This document shows, piece by piece, positions 1-12,048 of a stretch of DNA of 64,000 nt; position 1 is the first letter of the stretch; the number at the start of each line of letters is the position of its first letter. The notes under the pieces are model-generated. The model was not told the origin of the DNA. It saw only the letters and a program-made list of their open reading frames with translations, and did not search any database. This stretch comes from Andrena cerasifolii (lineage: Eukaryota > Arthropoda > Insecta > Hymenoptera > Andrenidae): NCBI RefSeq assembly GCF_050908995.1, contig NC_135132.1:2351001-2415000 (forward strand), given 5' to 3'. Made by a program: the position numbers and the translations under genes.

Positions 1-940
1 CCCTGCAGCCATAACCCATAAAAAAATCAAAATATGAAAATGGGACAACCATACCCGGTCACCCCTGCTGAAGGGGAGACTTGATCAAAAGGTTAGGGAC
101 ACTTGATCAGTGAACTTTGAGAGTAAATAACACATTAACTTTCTAAAAAATATTTATTATCTTTGACAATAACATGAAATAAAAGGGATATCATAAGAAG
201 AAAGTAAACTACACATAACTAATCTGAAAGAATTACTGAAAACAGAACACCGAAGAATTAAACTCTACGACATAAAACAACATACATGCATTCTTAAAAG
301 ACATTTCACGTAGATATCATCTGATTAAGATGCTGATGAAAAAAAGATTTTTGCGCTCACTTTCTCTGCCGTATTATTCTGTTTCTTCAGCCGTTCTATG
401 GTTCTTTTTGGGGCATTTTCAGCTGTTCAAGTGTCCCACCTCACACACTGACCAAGTATCCCTCAATGCACTCGATTTGAAAAAGATAAAAAATGAAACT
501 TACCTTAAATATTTAGCTGAATCAATAAATAGCATTAATAGGCCAGAAATTGCTGGTTTTACTTAATATATTTCAAATCGTTGAAAATGCAACATTTATT
601 CGAAAAGCAAGAAGATCTAGCAGACCGAAATATTTACTTTTTGGCTGCAAATAACATCGAAGCTTCTAAAAAGATTATTCTTTACTCCAAAAAGAAAACT
701 GCAACGTCAAGTGTTGCGAGAATGCAAACATTGCCACGATAGCGTGACAGCAGGCACAGATTGCCAATATATTAATTAAAAAACTGATGTGATCATGTAT
801 CCCCGCTGATCAACTATCCCACCTTTCGCCTATGTATTTCGATGTAATTGTTGTAAACCTGATGTGATCAATATAGGATATAGTACATTATAAGGAACGT
901 AAATTGGTCAGTATCATGTTCAGATTTAATTCTTTGACAT
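1..940. other. AT-rich DNA, no gene seen
   Basis: Presumed intron or upstream flank of the FERM gene. A short phrase, ctgatgtgatca, recurs near 783 and 857, suggesting a decayed repeat. No coding signal or clear element border was found. Confidence 0.4.
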
Positions 941-942
941 TA

Positions 943-1165
943 TTTTGGGTAAAGAGGCTGCTTAGGGTACCCACCTCCAATGACCTTGACCTTGACACCT
1001 GTTGTCAGGGTCACCCTCCTGAGTGACCTTCAGAAGGTTTTGGCCGTCGCTCGTTGTTGGTTGAAAAGTTATTTTGTTAATAACTTTTATGAGTAACTTT
1101 TATAACATGTCAAAGTCAAGGTCATTGGAGGTGGGTCCCCTAAACAACATTTTTACCTTATTTTC
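943..1165. repeat. Short inverted-repeat element
   Basis: The left arm includes cccacctccaatgaccttga and the right arm its complement ending gtgggtccccta. Arms are about 50 bp with an AT-rich loop. A one-armed relative with ttgaccttgacatatgtagt and the phrase cttcagaaggtttt lies near 56620-56715. Confidence 0.7.
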
Positions 1166-1499
1166 TTTGGAGCGTAGTTAAAAGTCTACAACAGAACAGA
1201 ATACGAAAAAACGAATTATTGTGGTTTATGTTCTACTGCAATCTCTCGAAATAATGCAATGTGTCAATAGTTTAGTGGCTCAGAGGGGTTTTAAATGTAT
1301 TAAAGTGAAAGATGCCCTTTCCTGCCAATTTGGAAAATCATATGGACAATTTTGTTCACATATGATCTTCATTGACCTTGAATTGTAGGTAGTTACCAGG
1401 TAATATTTAAAAAATTACACCATATTATGTGAATACACCAAGGTGACATTTATTTCAACTTGACCTTTTTACTTATTAGAATGAAAATATTTTCATTGT

Positions 1500-2400
1500 A
1501 CAGGGTGTTAAAAAACTGATGGTCACTGCTTACAGGGGTGTATCTACACATCTCGATCGATGGAGATTTGTAAAAAATAACACCACAAAAATGTTTATAA
1601 CATTGAAAATTAACCCTTCGTTGACACACCTGTTTTTTCGATCAACTTTGACATACCTGGATGACTCACACCCAGAGCAAATTTTGAACGACTGCCATTC
1701 TCATCTAAAGAATCCAATCGCAATGAAATAAAATCATGGGTCAATTTCAAGATCTCTAGAATGTATTCCAATAGTTTTTTTTATTGAAATTTTATCAAAG
1801 TTATTGTGAAAAAATTATAGATTATCATATGTCGAGGAAAAACGAAGTAAATCTTCAAAGAATTGTTACTTTTACAAATTTCAATATTCGAAGCTAAACA
1901 TCTACAGAGTTGTTGTTCAGATATAATATTTTAAGGAAAAAATAGTTTATAAGTCGGCTTTGGAGAAAAAGCATTTATTTTGCATATACAGAAGTGCTGT
2001 AGAAGGTACAAGGCGTCAAAATCAACTTATGGGTGGCTCACGCCCAGGGTGTCAACCCTAGGCGTTAATTTTAATTTTTTTTTACATCAACAGATTCTGC
2101 TCACTAATAGGAGAACAAGTCTAAGAAGAACGTATGTGTCGAAAACGCACCGTTTCTTACAAAAAATTGATAAAGTTTTGACATGGATGAAGTGATTCAT
2201 GTATTGGATGAAACCGTTTTTCACGTTTTTGAGAAAACGATGCGTGTGCGAAAAGTGGTTCTTTTCAAACTTTTTGTCCTTTCAGCGAACAGAATATGAT
2301 GTAAAAAGTCAACATAAATTTTCAATGTTATAAACAATTTTGTGGAATGTTTTTTTTTACGATATGCAATAGGTACCATAGTGTGAGTGTTGTCTTGTAA
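1500..2400. repeat. Inverted-repeat element with an interrupted left arm
   Basis: The right arm (about 2221-2390) pairs with two separated left segments, about 1519-1620 and 2065-2190. Shared phrases include gtttataacattgaaaatt and agattctgctcact/its complement. About 450 bp (roughly 1620-2065) therefore interrupts the left arm. The outer end has cagggtgttaaaaaactg, a terminal motif seen elsewhere in the window. Confidence 0.55.
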
Positions 2401-2459
2401 GGCGGGACTGATGATGATCAGAGCGTGAGCGCTTACACGAAAACGGCTCCACACATTTC

Positions 2460-2655
2460 GTTAAGAGCTCGACGCAGGCCCCCTGAAAGTATCAGCGCAT
2501 GGCCTGTCTCGTATCGTTCCTCGCTTGCTTTTAGTCCCCCTGACTCGCTCTCACCTTCGGCAAGAAGGAAGCGATAAGCAACCGCTCGGAATCGTGTCCC
2601 CTCTACGTTAAGAGCTCACCGGCGGCGCCTTAGCGAATAAATACTGTACCGATAA
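2460..2655. repeat. Relic of a pogo-type miniature element
   Basis: Carries cgttaagagctc, a tctcgctcactctc-like core and a right end agcgaataaatactgta. These resemble the CAGTAAACTC/CAGTATTTCC family delimited at 16289, 45210 and 53393. The left end is eroded. Confidence 0.45.
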
Positions 2656-3190
2656 ACTGAATGTGTACAAAAATGTGTTTCACTGTTGATGTCCCATTGA
2701 AAATATCAGAATAATTTACTTATAGCTTTTGCATTGTAAAAATGATTTTAACGAAAATACATCAAAATCGGTTTAAAGGAACAGCATAACAATATCTCTT
2801 AAACTATTTAATTGCCAACCTTGTAATCATATATTATTTGTGTTTCACAATCTTTTTTAGAATTAACTGATACAATTTTGAACGCAAGTTCGAGAACACC
2901 TTGTATAATTTTGCAAAAAGGCTATTACCTCGGTGGTGAGTAAAACGTTCCACAGTCCTGGATTTACAACGTATTGTAAATCGTAGCCATTGCTACTATC
3001 AATATCAATACTCTTAAAGCTTTCAGAGGGAAAGAGAGAGAGAGAGAAGTTGTCAATAAAATCGCAGTTAGAAGTTGGAATATTTCCTTCCATAAAAGGC
3101 TAATTTAGAAATCACGGATTGTACACCGTATGACCGCCAGTTCCGAAAAATCGCGAAAAGTCACGTCCGTACTGTAACCCTAATCTTATT

Positions 3191-3953
3191 ATATTAGGGC
3201 CATTCCACACGAAATCGGACACTTTTCGGAGTAACATTTCGGATGTTGGTGAAACTCGAATATGTTGTAGTTTTTAGTGATATATAAACGTATCTCGAAG
3301 GATTTTTGAATATTTTAAAAATTGTGGATGTTACAGCTCTTTGAAATATAGTGTTGACCTTTTTTCAATAAATTATAACTTTTGAACTAAGAAACTGATA
3401 AAAATGAGCTTTGGGGAGCTTACAGTGAATATATACGAGTACCTATTAAAAATTATTTCACTCTAAAAAAAAAACAAATTTTTTTTTGTTGCAATAACCA
3501 TATGGTATACTATGACCTTCAAGGCCACACAAGGTTAGGAATGAAATAAATATATTGAAACTATCTATCTAGTAGATTGAGTTTCTTTCTTCCATTTCTA
3601 ACCTTACCTTGTCTGGCCTTGAAGGTCATAGTATACCATATGATTATTGCAAAAAAAATGGTAAAAAATTTGTTTTTTTTAGAGTGAAATAATTTTTATT
3701 AGGTACTCTTATATATCCACTGTAAGCTCTCAAAAGCTCACTTCTATCAGTTTCTTAGTTCAAGAGTTATAATTTATTAAAAAAGGTCAACACTATATTT
3801 CATAGAGCTGTAACATCCACAATGTTTAAAATTTTCAAAAATCCTTCGAGATACGTTTATATATCACTAAAAACTACAACATATTCGAGTTTCACCAACA
3901 TCCGAAATGTTACTCCGAAAAGTGTCCAATTTCGCATGAATGGCCCTGATATA
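3191..3953. repeat. Giant hairpin element, about 370-bp arms
   Basis: A near-perfect inverted repeat. The left terminus is atattagggccattccacac and the right terminus is gcatgaatggccctgatat. The arms share, in inverted order, cgaaaagtgtcc, ctacaacatattcgagtttc, gtatactatgaccttcaagg and the intervening AT-rich sequence. The loop is about 50 bp around 3560. No target duplication is clear. Open frames in the arms are by-products. Confidence 0.9.
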
Positions 3954-4131
3954 TACGTAAATGCGACAAAATACTGTTGGTTCCTTTCAAAGATAAGATA
4001 TCTAAAAATGACTATACTTTCGAAAAAGAAAGTAGATAGTCAACTTTTTGGGTTTCAGCTCATTTCGATCCAATACGTGCTGGAAAAGCTCCTGCCTATC
4101 ATCAATCCCGCCTTACAAAGAAAACACTTAA

Positions 4132-4366
4132 GGGACATCCAGACGCTGATGCATGTTGCAGTGAAACACTGATCGCATGCATCACGATGCAGGTTACATG
4201 ACTCTTGCATCTTGCTCACGCGCCTAGCTGATGAGCAAGATGCCAGTTCTGCTTCTGTTGCTGAAACACAGAAACCGATCTACAGACGTAGCAACATGCA
4301 TCATGAAACCTGCATCATGATCCATGCATCAACATTTCACTGCAACATACATCAGCGTCTGGAGGA
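4132..4366. repeat. Inverted-repeat element, about 90-bp arms
   Basis: The left arm begins acatccagacgctgatgcat and the right arm ends with its imperfect complement, catacatcagcgtctgga. The inner arms contain tgcatcatgatgcaggtt-like sequence in both directions around a gatgagcaagatgc loop. Confidence 0.75.
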
Positions 4367-5196
4367 GCCTTTACCCTACGGCACCTATTAAACATGGTGG
4401 AGGAACTGGGCTTACCGTTGCTCTTGATTCTGCTCGCAAGCAACAGAGCGCGCTCTTTTCGTATAATCAAGCATAGTCTGAACTAGGTCACGTTCAAACG
4501 AATTTCCGTCGGGTAAACCTTGCCAATCCATCGATACTATTCCCGTAAAGGTTTAATGAGAAATATGAAATTTTAAATTTTCATTAGCGGGGTAATTCAG
4601 TAGGTCGAGATTTTCTCGCTATTATTCTATCGCGTTCACTGCTACTCTCGGGAACTCAGTCAGACGTGAAGTAGGTAATTAGGTGCTAAATAACTGGCTT
4701 GCAAAAGTATTAGATACCCCGCTATTGACACGATGCTCATGTCCGCTGCGTGCATATGGGAAGGGATTACTGTACTGACTTTTCGTGTCGCTTTAATACT
4801 CAAAGATCTATGTTTTCATTGTGTCTAATATGTGGTACTAATTAATGCAACTGCGTAACGGCTAATATCTTCAACAATACTAGACTTTACTATGCTATAC
4901 CGTACTGTGTCTAATTTGTAGTACCAACTTGTAAAACTGTGAAGCAGTTATTGTTCTATCCTATGCTGGACTAAATCTTAATGCCCGGCACATGTTATTT
5001 AATCTTGTTTTATGTAAGGTCGCATCTTCTCTTACAGTAATTAATGACGACATTATCTGTATATTATATTGCATCATAATTCGGATAACGCAACCAACTT
5101 TGTTGGTGCCGACCGGGAATTACGCGAATTACATGTCTTTTTTCGATGCTAGGTCAAACTCCATTATACATCAATACGTGTTAACAGAAAGACTCA

Positions 5197-5269
5197 GCTG
5201 GCACTTTATTCCGCCAGGTGCACCTCAGTTCGACAGTTTGTGGAAGTCCGCGGTTAAGGGGATATTCTA
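5197..5269 (+). pseudogene. BEL/Pao retrotransposon integrase scrap
   Basis: An open frame ending at 5270 contains SWHFIPPGAPQFDSLWKSAV. The block W-H-F-I-P-P-x-A-P-H-F-G-G-L-W-E-x-x-V-K is highly typical of the integrase core of BEL/Pao LTR retrotransposons. Here G-G is D-S and the frame stops just after AVKGIF. The preceding residues (about 4990-5195) only loosely suggest integrase. No LTRs, protease or reverse transcriptase are visible nearby, so this is a dead fragment. An inverted-repeat element starts right at the break (about 5256). Confidence 0.7.
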
Positions 5270-6152
5270 GTCTAGATACTCGTTTTTGAAGGTGATATTT
5301 GGAAATTAATTCTGGAAAACCTATCGCACCTACAGGGCAGGGGTTTCGCACACATATTTAGTAGTGTTTGAACCATCAACACAAATTTTTTGAATGCTTT
5401 ACATTGAAATTTGTACAAGTTACACGCCGAAACGCAGGCCATGTCATTAAAAACCGGCCCCATCAGGCGCACCAATTGCGGCCGTCCTAGTCATCTGAAA
5501 CGAAAGTACCAAAGATTTTTTTAATCTATATGAATGTAGTTATCGCTCGAACTAGATGTAACCAATTCCGGACATTGTTACCGAAATCGCAGCTGATTAA
5601 AAATTTATATTTGATTTTTTCAACTTTTCTTGAGCTAAAACAAGGTGTGGGGGAGGTTGTATTAAAACTATTGGTATAATTCTAGTTCGGGCTATAGGTA
5701 CACATTCACTTTGAATGTGTGTGAAATTTTAGCTCAATCGGTCCAGTAGTTTTTGAGAAAAATGTGCGCCAGATCTAAAAATATTGTTTCGAGAAAAACA
5801 CGTTTAAAGTTTTTCATGCAGTTACGAACTATACGACTGAAGTTACGGTAGAAAACAACTAATTTCTGTAACTTATCTCTAATCTGGTATACCAGGACTG
5901 TAGAGGAAACCTTCCTCAGCTTCAAAAAAAAATCATGTTGGGCAGCTGTCTTTTCTCTGCTGGCAGTCATAGCCTCTTTAGATACAAGGGTCGAGGGAAC
6001 GACTGCCGGCCACGCTTGCGGCCTTAAGCCCCTATAACTACTCTGGGAGTTTTTCGAATTTCACCTTAATATTTTAGAGACATATTTTCGAAACCCTAAA
6101 CTATTAGAAAATCAAAAAAAGGAAATCGAATTTTTGGGTAGAATACCCCCTT
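5256..6152. repeat. Element with short inverted termini, about 0.9 kb
   Basis: Begins aaggggatattctagtc and ends gggtagaataccccctta, imperfect complements. The internal phrase cgagaaaaacacgtttaaag recurs near 42945 inside another hairpin element, indicating a shared family. No credible coding sequence. Confidence 0.5.
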
Positions 6153-6204
6153 AAATCAGTGAAAATACATACTAACTAAAATAGCGTTTAAGTCAGCATT
6201 CGAA

Positions 6205-6595
6205 CATCCAGACCGGGCAGTTTAAAGCCGAATCAACTGAGCGCGCAGGAGGCGCGTATATATACAGGTCCACACACACACATACAGTCGAGCCGATCAT
6301 GCTAGTTCATTTCCAGTATCCACGGTTTGAACCAGCGCGGTCAGCTCTACTGTGTGCGTGGGTCTGTATCTACGGGTGCGCTCCTGCGTGTGCGCGGTAG
6401 AGGTCACCGCTCCGCATCAGCTGTTTCGGCTTTCAACCGCGCGGTCCGGGAGTTCGACTGCTAATATTCAACTGTTAATATCTCGAGAACGAAGCGTCGG
6501 ATCCCAAAACGGTAAAGGACTTTTCGATGTCTTTTTGCATCAGGATATTGCGTGTTTAGGATTGTCCCACAATTTTGGAACACCTTGTTATTGAA
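6205..6595. repeat. Partial copy of the element delimited at 55338-55856
   Basis: Shares agtttaaagccgaatcaact, caggaggcgcgt, gaaccagcgcggtc, ttcaactgttaatatct and acggtaaaggacttttcgat with the full copy. The left terminus is missing; the right end, attttggaacacctt, is present. Confidence 0.75.
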
Positions 6596-7069
6596 TTAAA
6601 TCAGTTACCAACAGTAGTAATATTCTTATTGATTTCATTTTTACACTTTCCAAGTGTGGTTATAAAGACAAAATGGCTTGGCGGTAATTCAAAAAATTTA
6701 TACGATTGTTTCTTAAAATGAAGTCTTGCATAACTTCTCCTTTCAGAAAAAAATGAAAATCGCTTTAAAATTCTGCTAAAAATGTTTACAAGTGATCGAT
6801 GAGGTTTAACCATTCATATTGTTGTTATTTCATTATGAAAAGTATATAAAAATCAAAGTTGTTAATGCAGCATACAAATATTTCCTATAGCTAGGATAAA
6901 TGCTACATTTAAATTCTAATTTTAAGTATCGAAGGAAGTTATGCAAAACACACGGGGATAACAGATAAATACTGGCGTTTATTGAATGGACGTGAAATAC
7001 TGATAGGTATATAAACAGGTATTGGCGATTTTCGTGTATAACGTACGAAGTCGACGGTGAGGCTGCAAC

Positions 7070-7626
7070 TAGGGTTTATACAAAAACCGATTTTCGAATT
7101 CACTATTCCCCAAAAGACCGGTTACACCGGTATTCAAATTTTCACAAAAAATATTATTACAATAGAAAATAAATACTTGTACTTTTTTAACATTATTTAG
7201 TTTTTTTTTAAATATTTATGGAATTACAAAAATATAACAAAATAAAAAAAAAATAAAATAACTAAAATCCATACAAATCCACACAATTTTTTAGTTCATT
7301 TAATATTTAAGGATCTACAAAAATATAACACAATAAAATACACTGCATACAAAACCAAATGGAAAAAAACTATAATAACTAAAATCCGTACAAAATACAA
7401 ATTATAAATCTTTATTTCATTTAGTATTTTTCTTCCGAAAATATGAACTCATGAAGATTACTTAATTTTACAGTAAACTGTTACCTACTACAATACGCTT
7501 GTGTCCGAGGCGATTTTAACACAAAGTGTTAACGTTTTTAATTCTAGTATATAAAACCGGATTTTTTAAATTTAAAAACCGATTTTTGAATTTTACAAAT
7601 CTATAAAAAAAAACCGACAAACCCTG
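7070..7626. mobile_element. hAT-like miniature element with perfect 8-bp duplication
   Basis: Flanked by gctgcaac at 7062-7069 and 7627-7634. Ends tagggtttatacaaaaaccg and its partial complement aaaaccgacaaaccctg. The interior is AT-rich, non-coding and repeats aaaatccgtacaaa-like phrases. TSD length and CAGGGTTT-like ends fit a non-autonomous hAT element. Confidence 0.85.
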
Positions 7627-8617
7627 GCTGCAACATATCGTTCCCCCACACATACGACCACATCGCGTCCGTAACACGACAAGAGCAGCCTGGCGCCAAA
7701 TACAAATAATATTTAACAGAAAGTTATTATTTTGAAAATATACATATATTTACAATGCTACTAGCCAGGGCCGTAGCAACGCGACAGGCTGGCGAGAGGG
7801 GGTATTTCGTATTTCCCAAAGAATATGGTTTATCAGCTCGTTAATTAGAGGTACGGACGAACCCGGTGGGTAATCGGGAAGCCACTGGATTGGAAAAATT
7901 TCCTTGTATAAGTGAAACGTGCGAACGAGTCTGTTGCGAAATCAGGGAGTCGCGGGAAATGTTAGTTATACCTCATAACATTAAATAAAAGTTTGAAACA
8001 ACTCGAGCGATAAAATTGTATCGGTGAATACGTTCTACTATCGTTATAAGGATTACGAAGTGGAATAATGGGTTTGAACAATTTACTCGATTGTATCAGC
8101 GAATAACTGTTCTGTGTATTGAAAAGTCTGTCTTTTGAGTACAAGTTATAGTGTCGCGTTAAATAATTAACATATTAAACTATCAATTAGTGCACGGTAT
8201 TGGCGCACTGGCGACGCGGGGTCTAAGAGCAGTTAGAGGAAATTATTGACTAGAATTTTAATCGAACTCGTGAATTCTATAGAGTTAACTTTAGATTCCA
8301 AAGGGAATACAACCAACTCTTAACGAACCCGATATACCGTGACACTGTGCTTAACTGTACAGTTCTGAATCGGCAAGGGTTGAAGTTACAGAGTTTTTTT
8401 TATTTTTTATTAAGAAAGTTACAGAGTTTATGTAACTCCCAAATAAATGGGGGAGTCTCTAAAAATCTCTATATATTAGGAGATCTTTAGGCATCCTTGC
8501 GTCGTGCTCCTGTTTCTAGTTGCCATCTAGTTGGTCAAGATCATGCTCCCCATATTATTTGAGATATAACAGAAGAGGTTCTAGGGCGTGTTCCTTTCCC
8601 AAACGTGAACTTGAAAA

Positions 8618-8623
<6 letters not shown>

Positions 8624-8666
<43 letters not shown>
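8624..8666. repeat. (GA)n microsatellite
   Basis: About 21 uninterrupted GA units, 240 bp upstream of the first FERM exon seen. Confidence 0.97.
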
Positions 8667-8670
<4 letters not shown>

Positions 8671-8906
8671 CAGAAAAATATTCTCCATATGTAACAACAA
8701 ATTAAATTTTTCCCGTTTAAAATTTATTTTCATTTCATTCTTTAGTATGTAATTCTGGATCGCGCCTATAATTAATTAAAAAAACACGTCAAAACGTTGA
8801 AGTGAACTGTGGTCTAATACAAGAAGCTACATTACAAAAAATTTCGAACATGAACTTTATATGTATTACGGGTATCGCACTAATTCTGTACCATTTTTAA
8901 TTTTAG

Positions 8907-9118
8907 GTGAATTAGGGGACTATGATCCTGAAATTCACGATGGAAATTACATCTCCGCGCATAAATTACTACTTAAACAGACGGACACTATCGAAGACAA
9001 AGCTATGGACCTGCATCAAACGCAGTTGAAAGGGTTCACACCAGAGCAGGCAGAAACACACTTCCTTAGGTTAGCGTCGCAATTGGACACGTACGCCGTT
9101 GACCCACATCCCGTTAAG
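8907..9118 (+). CDS. FERM-domain protein, internal exon (end of F2 lobe, start of F3)
   Basis: Internal exon of a band 4.1 superfamily (FERM) protein, a membrane-cytoskeleton adaptor family. The reading begins ELGDYDPEIHDGNY and ends TYAVDPHPVK. GDYDP, an LHQTQLKG-x-TPEQAE helix and the YxVDPHPVK turn are hallmarks of the F2-to-F3 junction. The acceptor follows ttttaattttag. The donor is AAG/GTAAGA. The exon starts in phase 1, so the first codon is NGT. Family members often have Ser here (QSELGDYD), but that base lies in an unseen exon. It ends in phase 0, matching the next exon. Upstream exons for F1 and early F2 were not found in 1-8906. By memory the sequence is closer to the FRMD3/FRMD5 group than to ERM proteins or merlin; the subfamily is unsettled. 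Confidence 0.93.
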
Positions 9119-9934
9119 GTAAGATATTAATTACTTTATTAAATTGAATTTGAACCGTTTTATTTAAACTCTTCTGTGTCCTGCCACAGTAATTGAATCG
9201 GGTATTTCAGTATCGACATGTGACATTTTCCAGCTTTTAAGAAAGACGATAAAAACCGTCCCATTCCAATAATTCCTGCCCTAAAAGTCAGTAAAAAATA
9301 CATGTTTTAAATTGAAATTTTCTACATTGTTCTGGCAAATTAGGTAGCCCAATTTCTATTAGAGAACTAGCAAAAAAAATTTAGAAAAATGTTCAGTCGT
9401 GTTGTTTCCGCAGTAAATCACGTTTTCCTAGATATTTCGAGGGTTTTTATTTAAACTTTCCGGCTTAAAGGTGAAACTCCCCATTTTATTTGTTTGAATA
9501 TATATGTCATTAAACAATAAAGAAAATTACAAGGAAAAATGTTCTGACAGATGTTCATGAATCATCTTTTCGAAGTCAGCATTAGGACTGGGCTTTCACA
9601 TATCTCGTTTCAGTGCTAAACTCAACCTTTGAGACTGTTGAGACCGTCATTTCTATACCAAACGATGCGCCTTGTTAATCTGCATATAGATATATGTTTA
9701 ACTCAAAACCGCCAAAAATGTCACACGTGTCGTTTCTGAAAGAACTGATTCAATAGTTGGTTCCGACGTAACACAGAACTCATAAGCCTGAAAACCACCA
9801 CTAGAGACATCTGTGTTTCATCACATTGTCCCCTGCAGCTCGTCTGTTCTCATCGTCTGCATTTACACGCGTTTGTTATACCTTTTGGGATAAACAATTA
9901 TTCTTTTCTGATCTTTAGAACGTAGAAAATCATG
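9119..9934. other. FERM intron, start; no element recognised
   Basis: AT-rich intronic DNA after the GTAAGA donor. No coding or repeat structure seen. Confidence 0.5.
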
Positions 9935-9942
9935 CTGTAAAA

Positions 9943-10170
9943 CAGGGGTGTACAGGGAGCCGTTCTTAGCGCCTAGCTGCGAGCAACTCACCTGTCCCGT
10001 TTCTAAGGTTAGAATCGGTGAGGCGAACTGCAGTAGTGTACGTGCGTTTGGTATGACTTGAACCCAGCTATATACACTACTGCAGTTCTCCTCACCGATT
10101 CTAACCTTAGCAACGGGACAGGCGGGTTGCTCGCAGCTAGGCGCTAAGAACGGCTCTCTGTGCACCCCTG
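9943..10170. mobile_element. hAT-like hairpin element with perfect 8-bp duplication
   Basis: Flanked by ctgtaaaa (9935-9942 and 10171-10178). Termini are caggggtgtacagggagccg and its complement ending tgcacccctg. Arms of about 100 bp include gcctagctgcgagcaac and gattctaaccttag; loop near 10045. The same arm motifs occur in the element at 60150-60672. Confidence 0.92.
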
Positions 10171-10433
10171 CTGTAAAAGAATTCTCCTTTTCCAATCACT
10201 TAAAAATTTCGCCATTTTTACTGATGCCCTTTCCACTATTGTTACAAAATGTGACTTGCACATTATTATGAGTTCACGAAAAATTAAACGATTTTGGGAA
10301 AATAGAATAAAGTAACGTAGTTGATTATTATTTCTTGTCTTTACAAAATCGTTAGATACTCTTTTCTTCTTATTGTGCATATGTGCAATCTTACCACTGT
10401 AATCAAACCGTAATATGATCAAACTGTTTAGAT

Positions 10434-11320
10434 CAGCGCTGTCCAAGGTCGATCCCGCGGGAGCTTGGGGTTCTCCCACTCTCGTCCGCGTTGTCAGGGA
10501 TAACGCTAACCGCGAAGACACTAGCCCGGCTAGCAATGATGCCAGAATCGTGGGGCGTGAGACAAATGCTTACCCCCACTATGCCCTACCGTCGTCCCCC
10601 ACTTTCTTCCCATCGCACTGCACACAAGCATATCCCTACCCCTGCCCGTGTACTCGACAGCCCAACAGGTAACGCACCCGTGTACTCGAAAGCCCAACAG
10701 GCAACGCACACGTACAGGGGTAGGGATATGCTTATGTGCAGTGCGATGGGAAGAAAGTGGGGGACGACAGTAAGGCATAGTGGGGGTAAGCATTTGGTCC
10801 CACGATTCTGGCATCACTGCCGGCTATCCCGTCATGGCAGCCTTCGTAGCGTCGCGCGGTCTTCTTGACAACGGAAGGCACGCTGCGCGAAAGAAAGATT
10901 GGAAGGGGAAGCAGGCGCGTGAGGGGCCCCTACCAGTGCTGCCAGAATCGTGGGGCGTGGGACAAATGCTTACCCCTTCTACGCCCTACCGTCGTCCCCC
11001 ACTTTCTTCCCATCGCACTGCACACAAGGATATCCCTACCCCTGTCCGTGTACTCGACAGCCCAATAGGCAACGCACACGTACAGGGGTAGGGATATGCT
11101 TGTGCGCAGTCTGATGGGAAGAAAGTGGGGGACGACGGTAGGGCATAGTGGGGGTAAGCATTTGGTCCCGCGTCCCACGATTCTGGCATCACTGCCGGCT
11201 AGCCCGTCATGGCAGCCTTCGTAGCGTCGCGCGGTCTCCTTGACAACGGAAGGCACGCTGCGCAAAAGAAGGATTGGAAGGAGAACCAGGCGCGAGGGGC
11301 CCCTACGCTGGACAGCGCTG
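10434..11320. mobile_element. Composite hAT-like element with nested, tandemly duplicated hairpin
   Basis: Perfect 8-bp duplication gtttagat (10426-10433 and 11321-11328); ends cagcgctgtccaaggtcg and cgctggacagcgctg. An empty relative lies in opposite orientation at 26879-27105. Here a second hairpin element (10534-10819) is inserted with its own near-perfect duplication ccggctag/ccggctat. The block hairpin plus right flank (10534-10933) is then repeated at 10934-11307. The many GC-rich open frames here are hairpin artefacts. Confidence 0.9.
10534..10819. mobile_element. Nested hairpin element, CAGTGATGCCAG-type ends
   Basis: Starts caatgatgccagaatcgtgg and ends ccacgattctggcatcactg. Arms run through cccccactttcttcccatcg and tatccctacccctg. 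A second copy is 10934-11194. The terminal sequence is related to the element at 45817-46000. Confidence 0.85.
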
Positions 11321-11462
11321 GTTTAGATGTAGTTATATTTTACCATTGCACATATCGTTGGCAACTGTTTTATTGCCAAGGAAATGTTTGAGCCACCAAA
11401 ATCAGCAGTCGTATCTCAGAAAGACGATGTCTCTTTTTCGTCGATTACTGTATAATACGAGT

Positions 11463-11685
11463 ACGGTAAATCCCCATTATGAGCCCGACGAACGGGGCTG
11501 GCGGCGGGCGCATAGTGGGTTGCGGACATGATTCCGCGCGGCCAGTGACTTTGTCAACTCTTTCGTTTCCTCCCGCTCGTTGTCGGGTTCTCTCACGCTC
11601 ATCCGCAGGGTTCCAAGAAATGGTGGGGATAGTCGCCGGGCTGTCAAGGGGATGTAAAAATGGGCTCATAACGGGGATTTACTGT
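11463..11685. mobile_element. pogo-type miniature element
   Basis: Ends cggtaaatccccattatgag and gctcataacggggatttactg. Inner sequence gttgtcgggttctctcacgctc is typical of the family also at 16289, 45210 and 53393. Confidence 0.8.
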
Positions 11686-11789
11686 TCTCGCAAACCCGGT
11701 TACCAAAAGTAAAAGTTAAGAGAGCCCTAGTGCGAAAGCCACAATGCATCTCCGTATAAATACCACCAGGCCGGTCGGCGAAAATCGTT

Positions 11790-11972
11790 GAGTGTGAAAG
11801 TGGCGTAAGTACCTCGCGCAAGATGCTTCGTACGCGTATTTTTAATAAAAATATTAATAACTCAGAAACGAAGTCTCAAACGCAATTTCGTCATTCTTGA
11901 TTTTCGTCTTATTTTGGCATGTTGGATCACCCCTTAAGATTTCCGACACCTGTTGCCAAACACTCTGTATGT
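11790..11972. repeat. Partial right end of the 59921-61375 type element
   Basis: Shares taataactcagaaacgaag, cctcaaacg-like sequence, cgtcttattttggcatg and gacacctgttgcc followed by ctctgtat with the full element. The left half is missing. Confidence 0.75.
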
Positions 11973-12048
11973 AGGTACGTTTGGTGATGATACTGACCTG
12001 TATCCAACATATAACTGGCGTTTGTGAATCCAGTTATTCGCGTCTTAG

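Noticed and set aside
3822..4172. 116-codon plus-strand open frame
   Set aside because: Half of it is the arm of the 3191-3953 hairpin; the rest runs into another inverted repeat.
10415..11265. Several overlapping GC-rich open frames on both strands
   Set aside because: Products of the duplicated hairpin; similar peptides appear on both strands because the DNA is palindromic.
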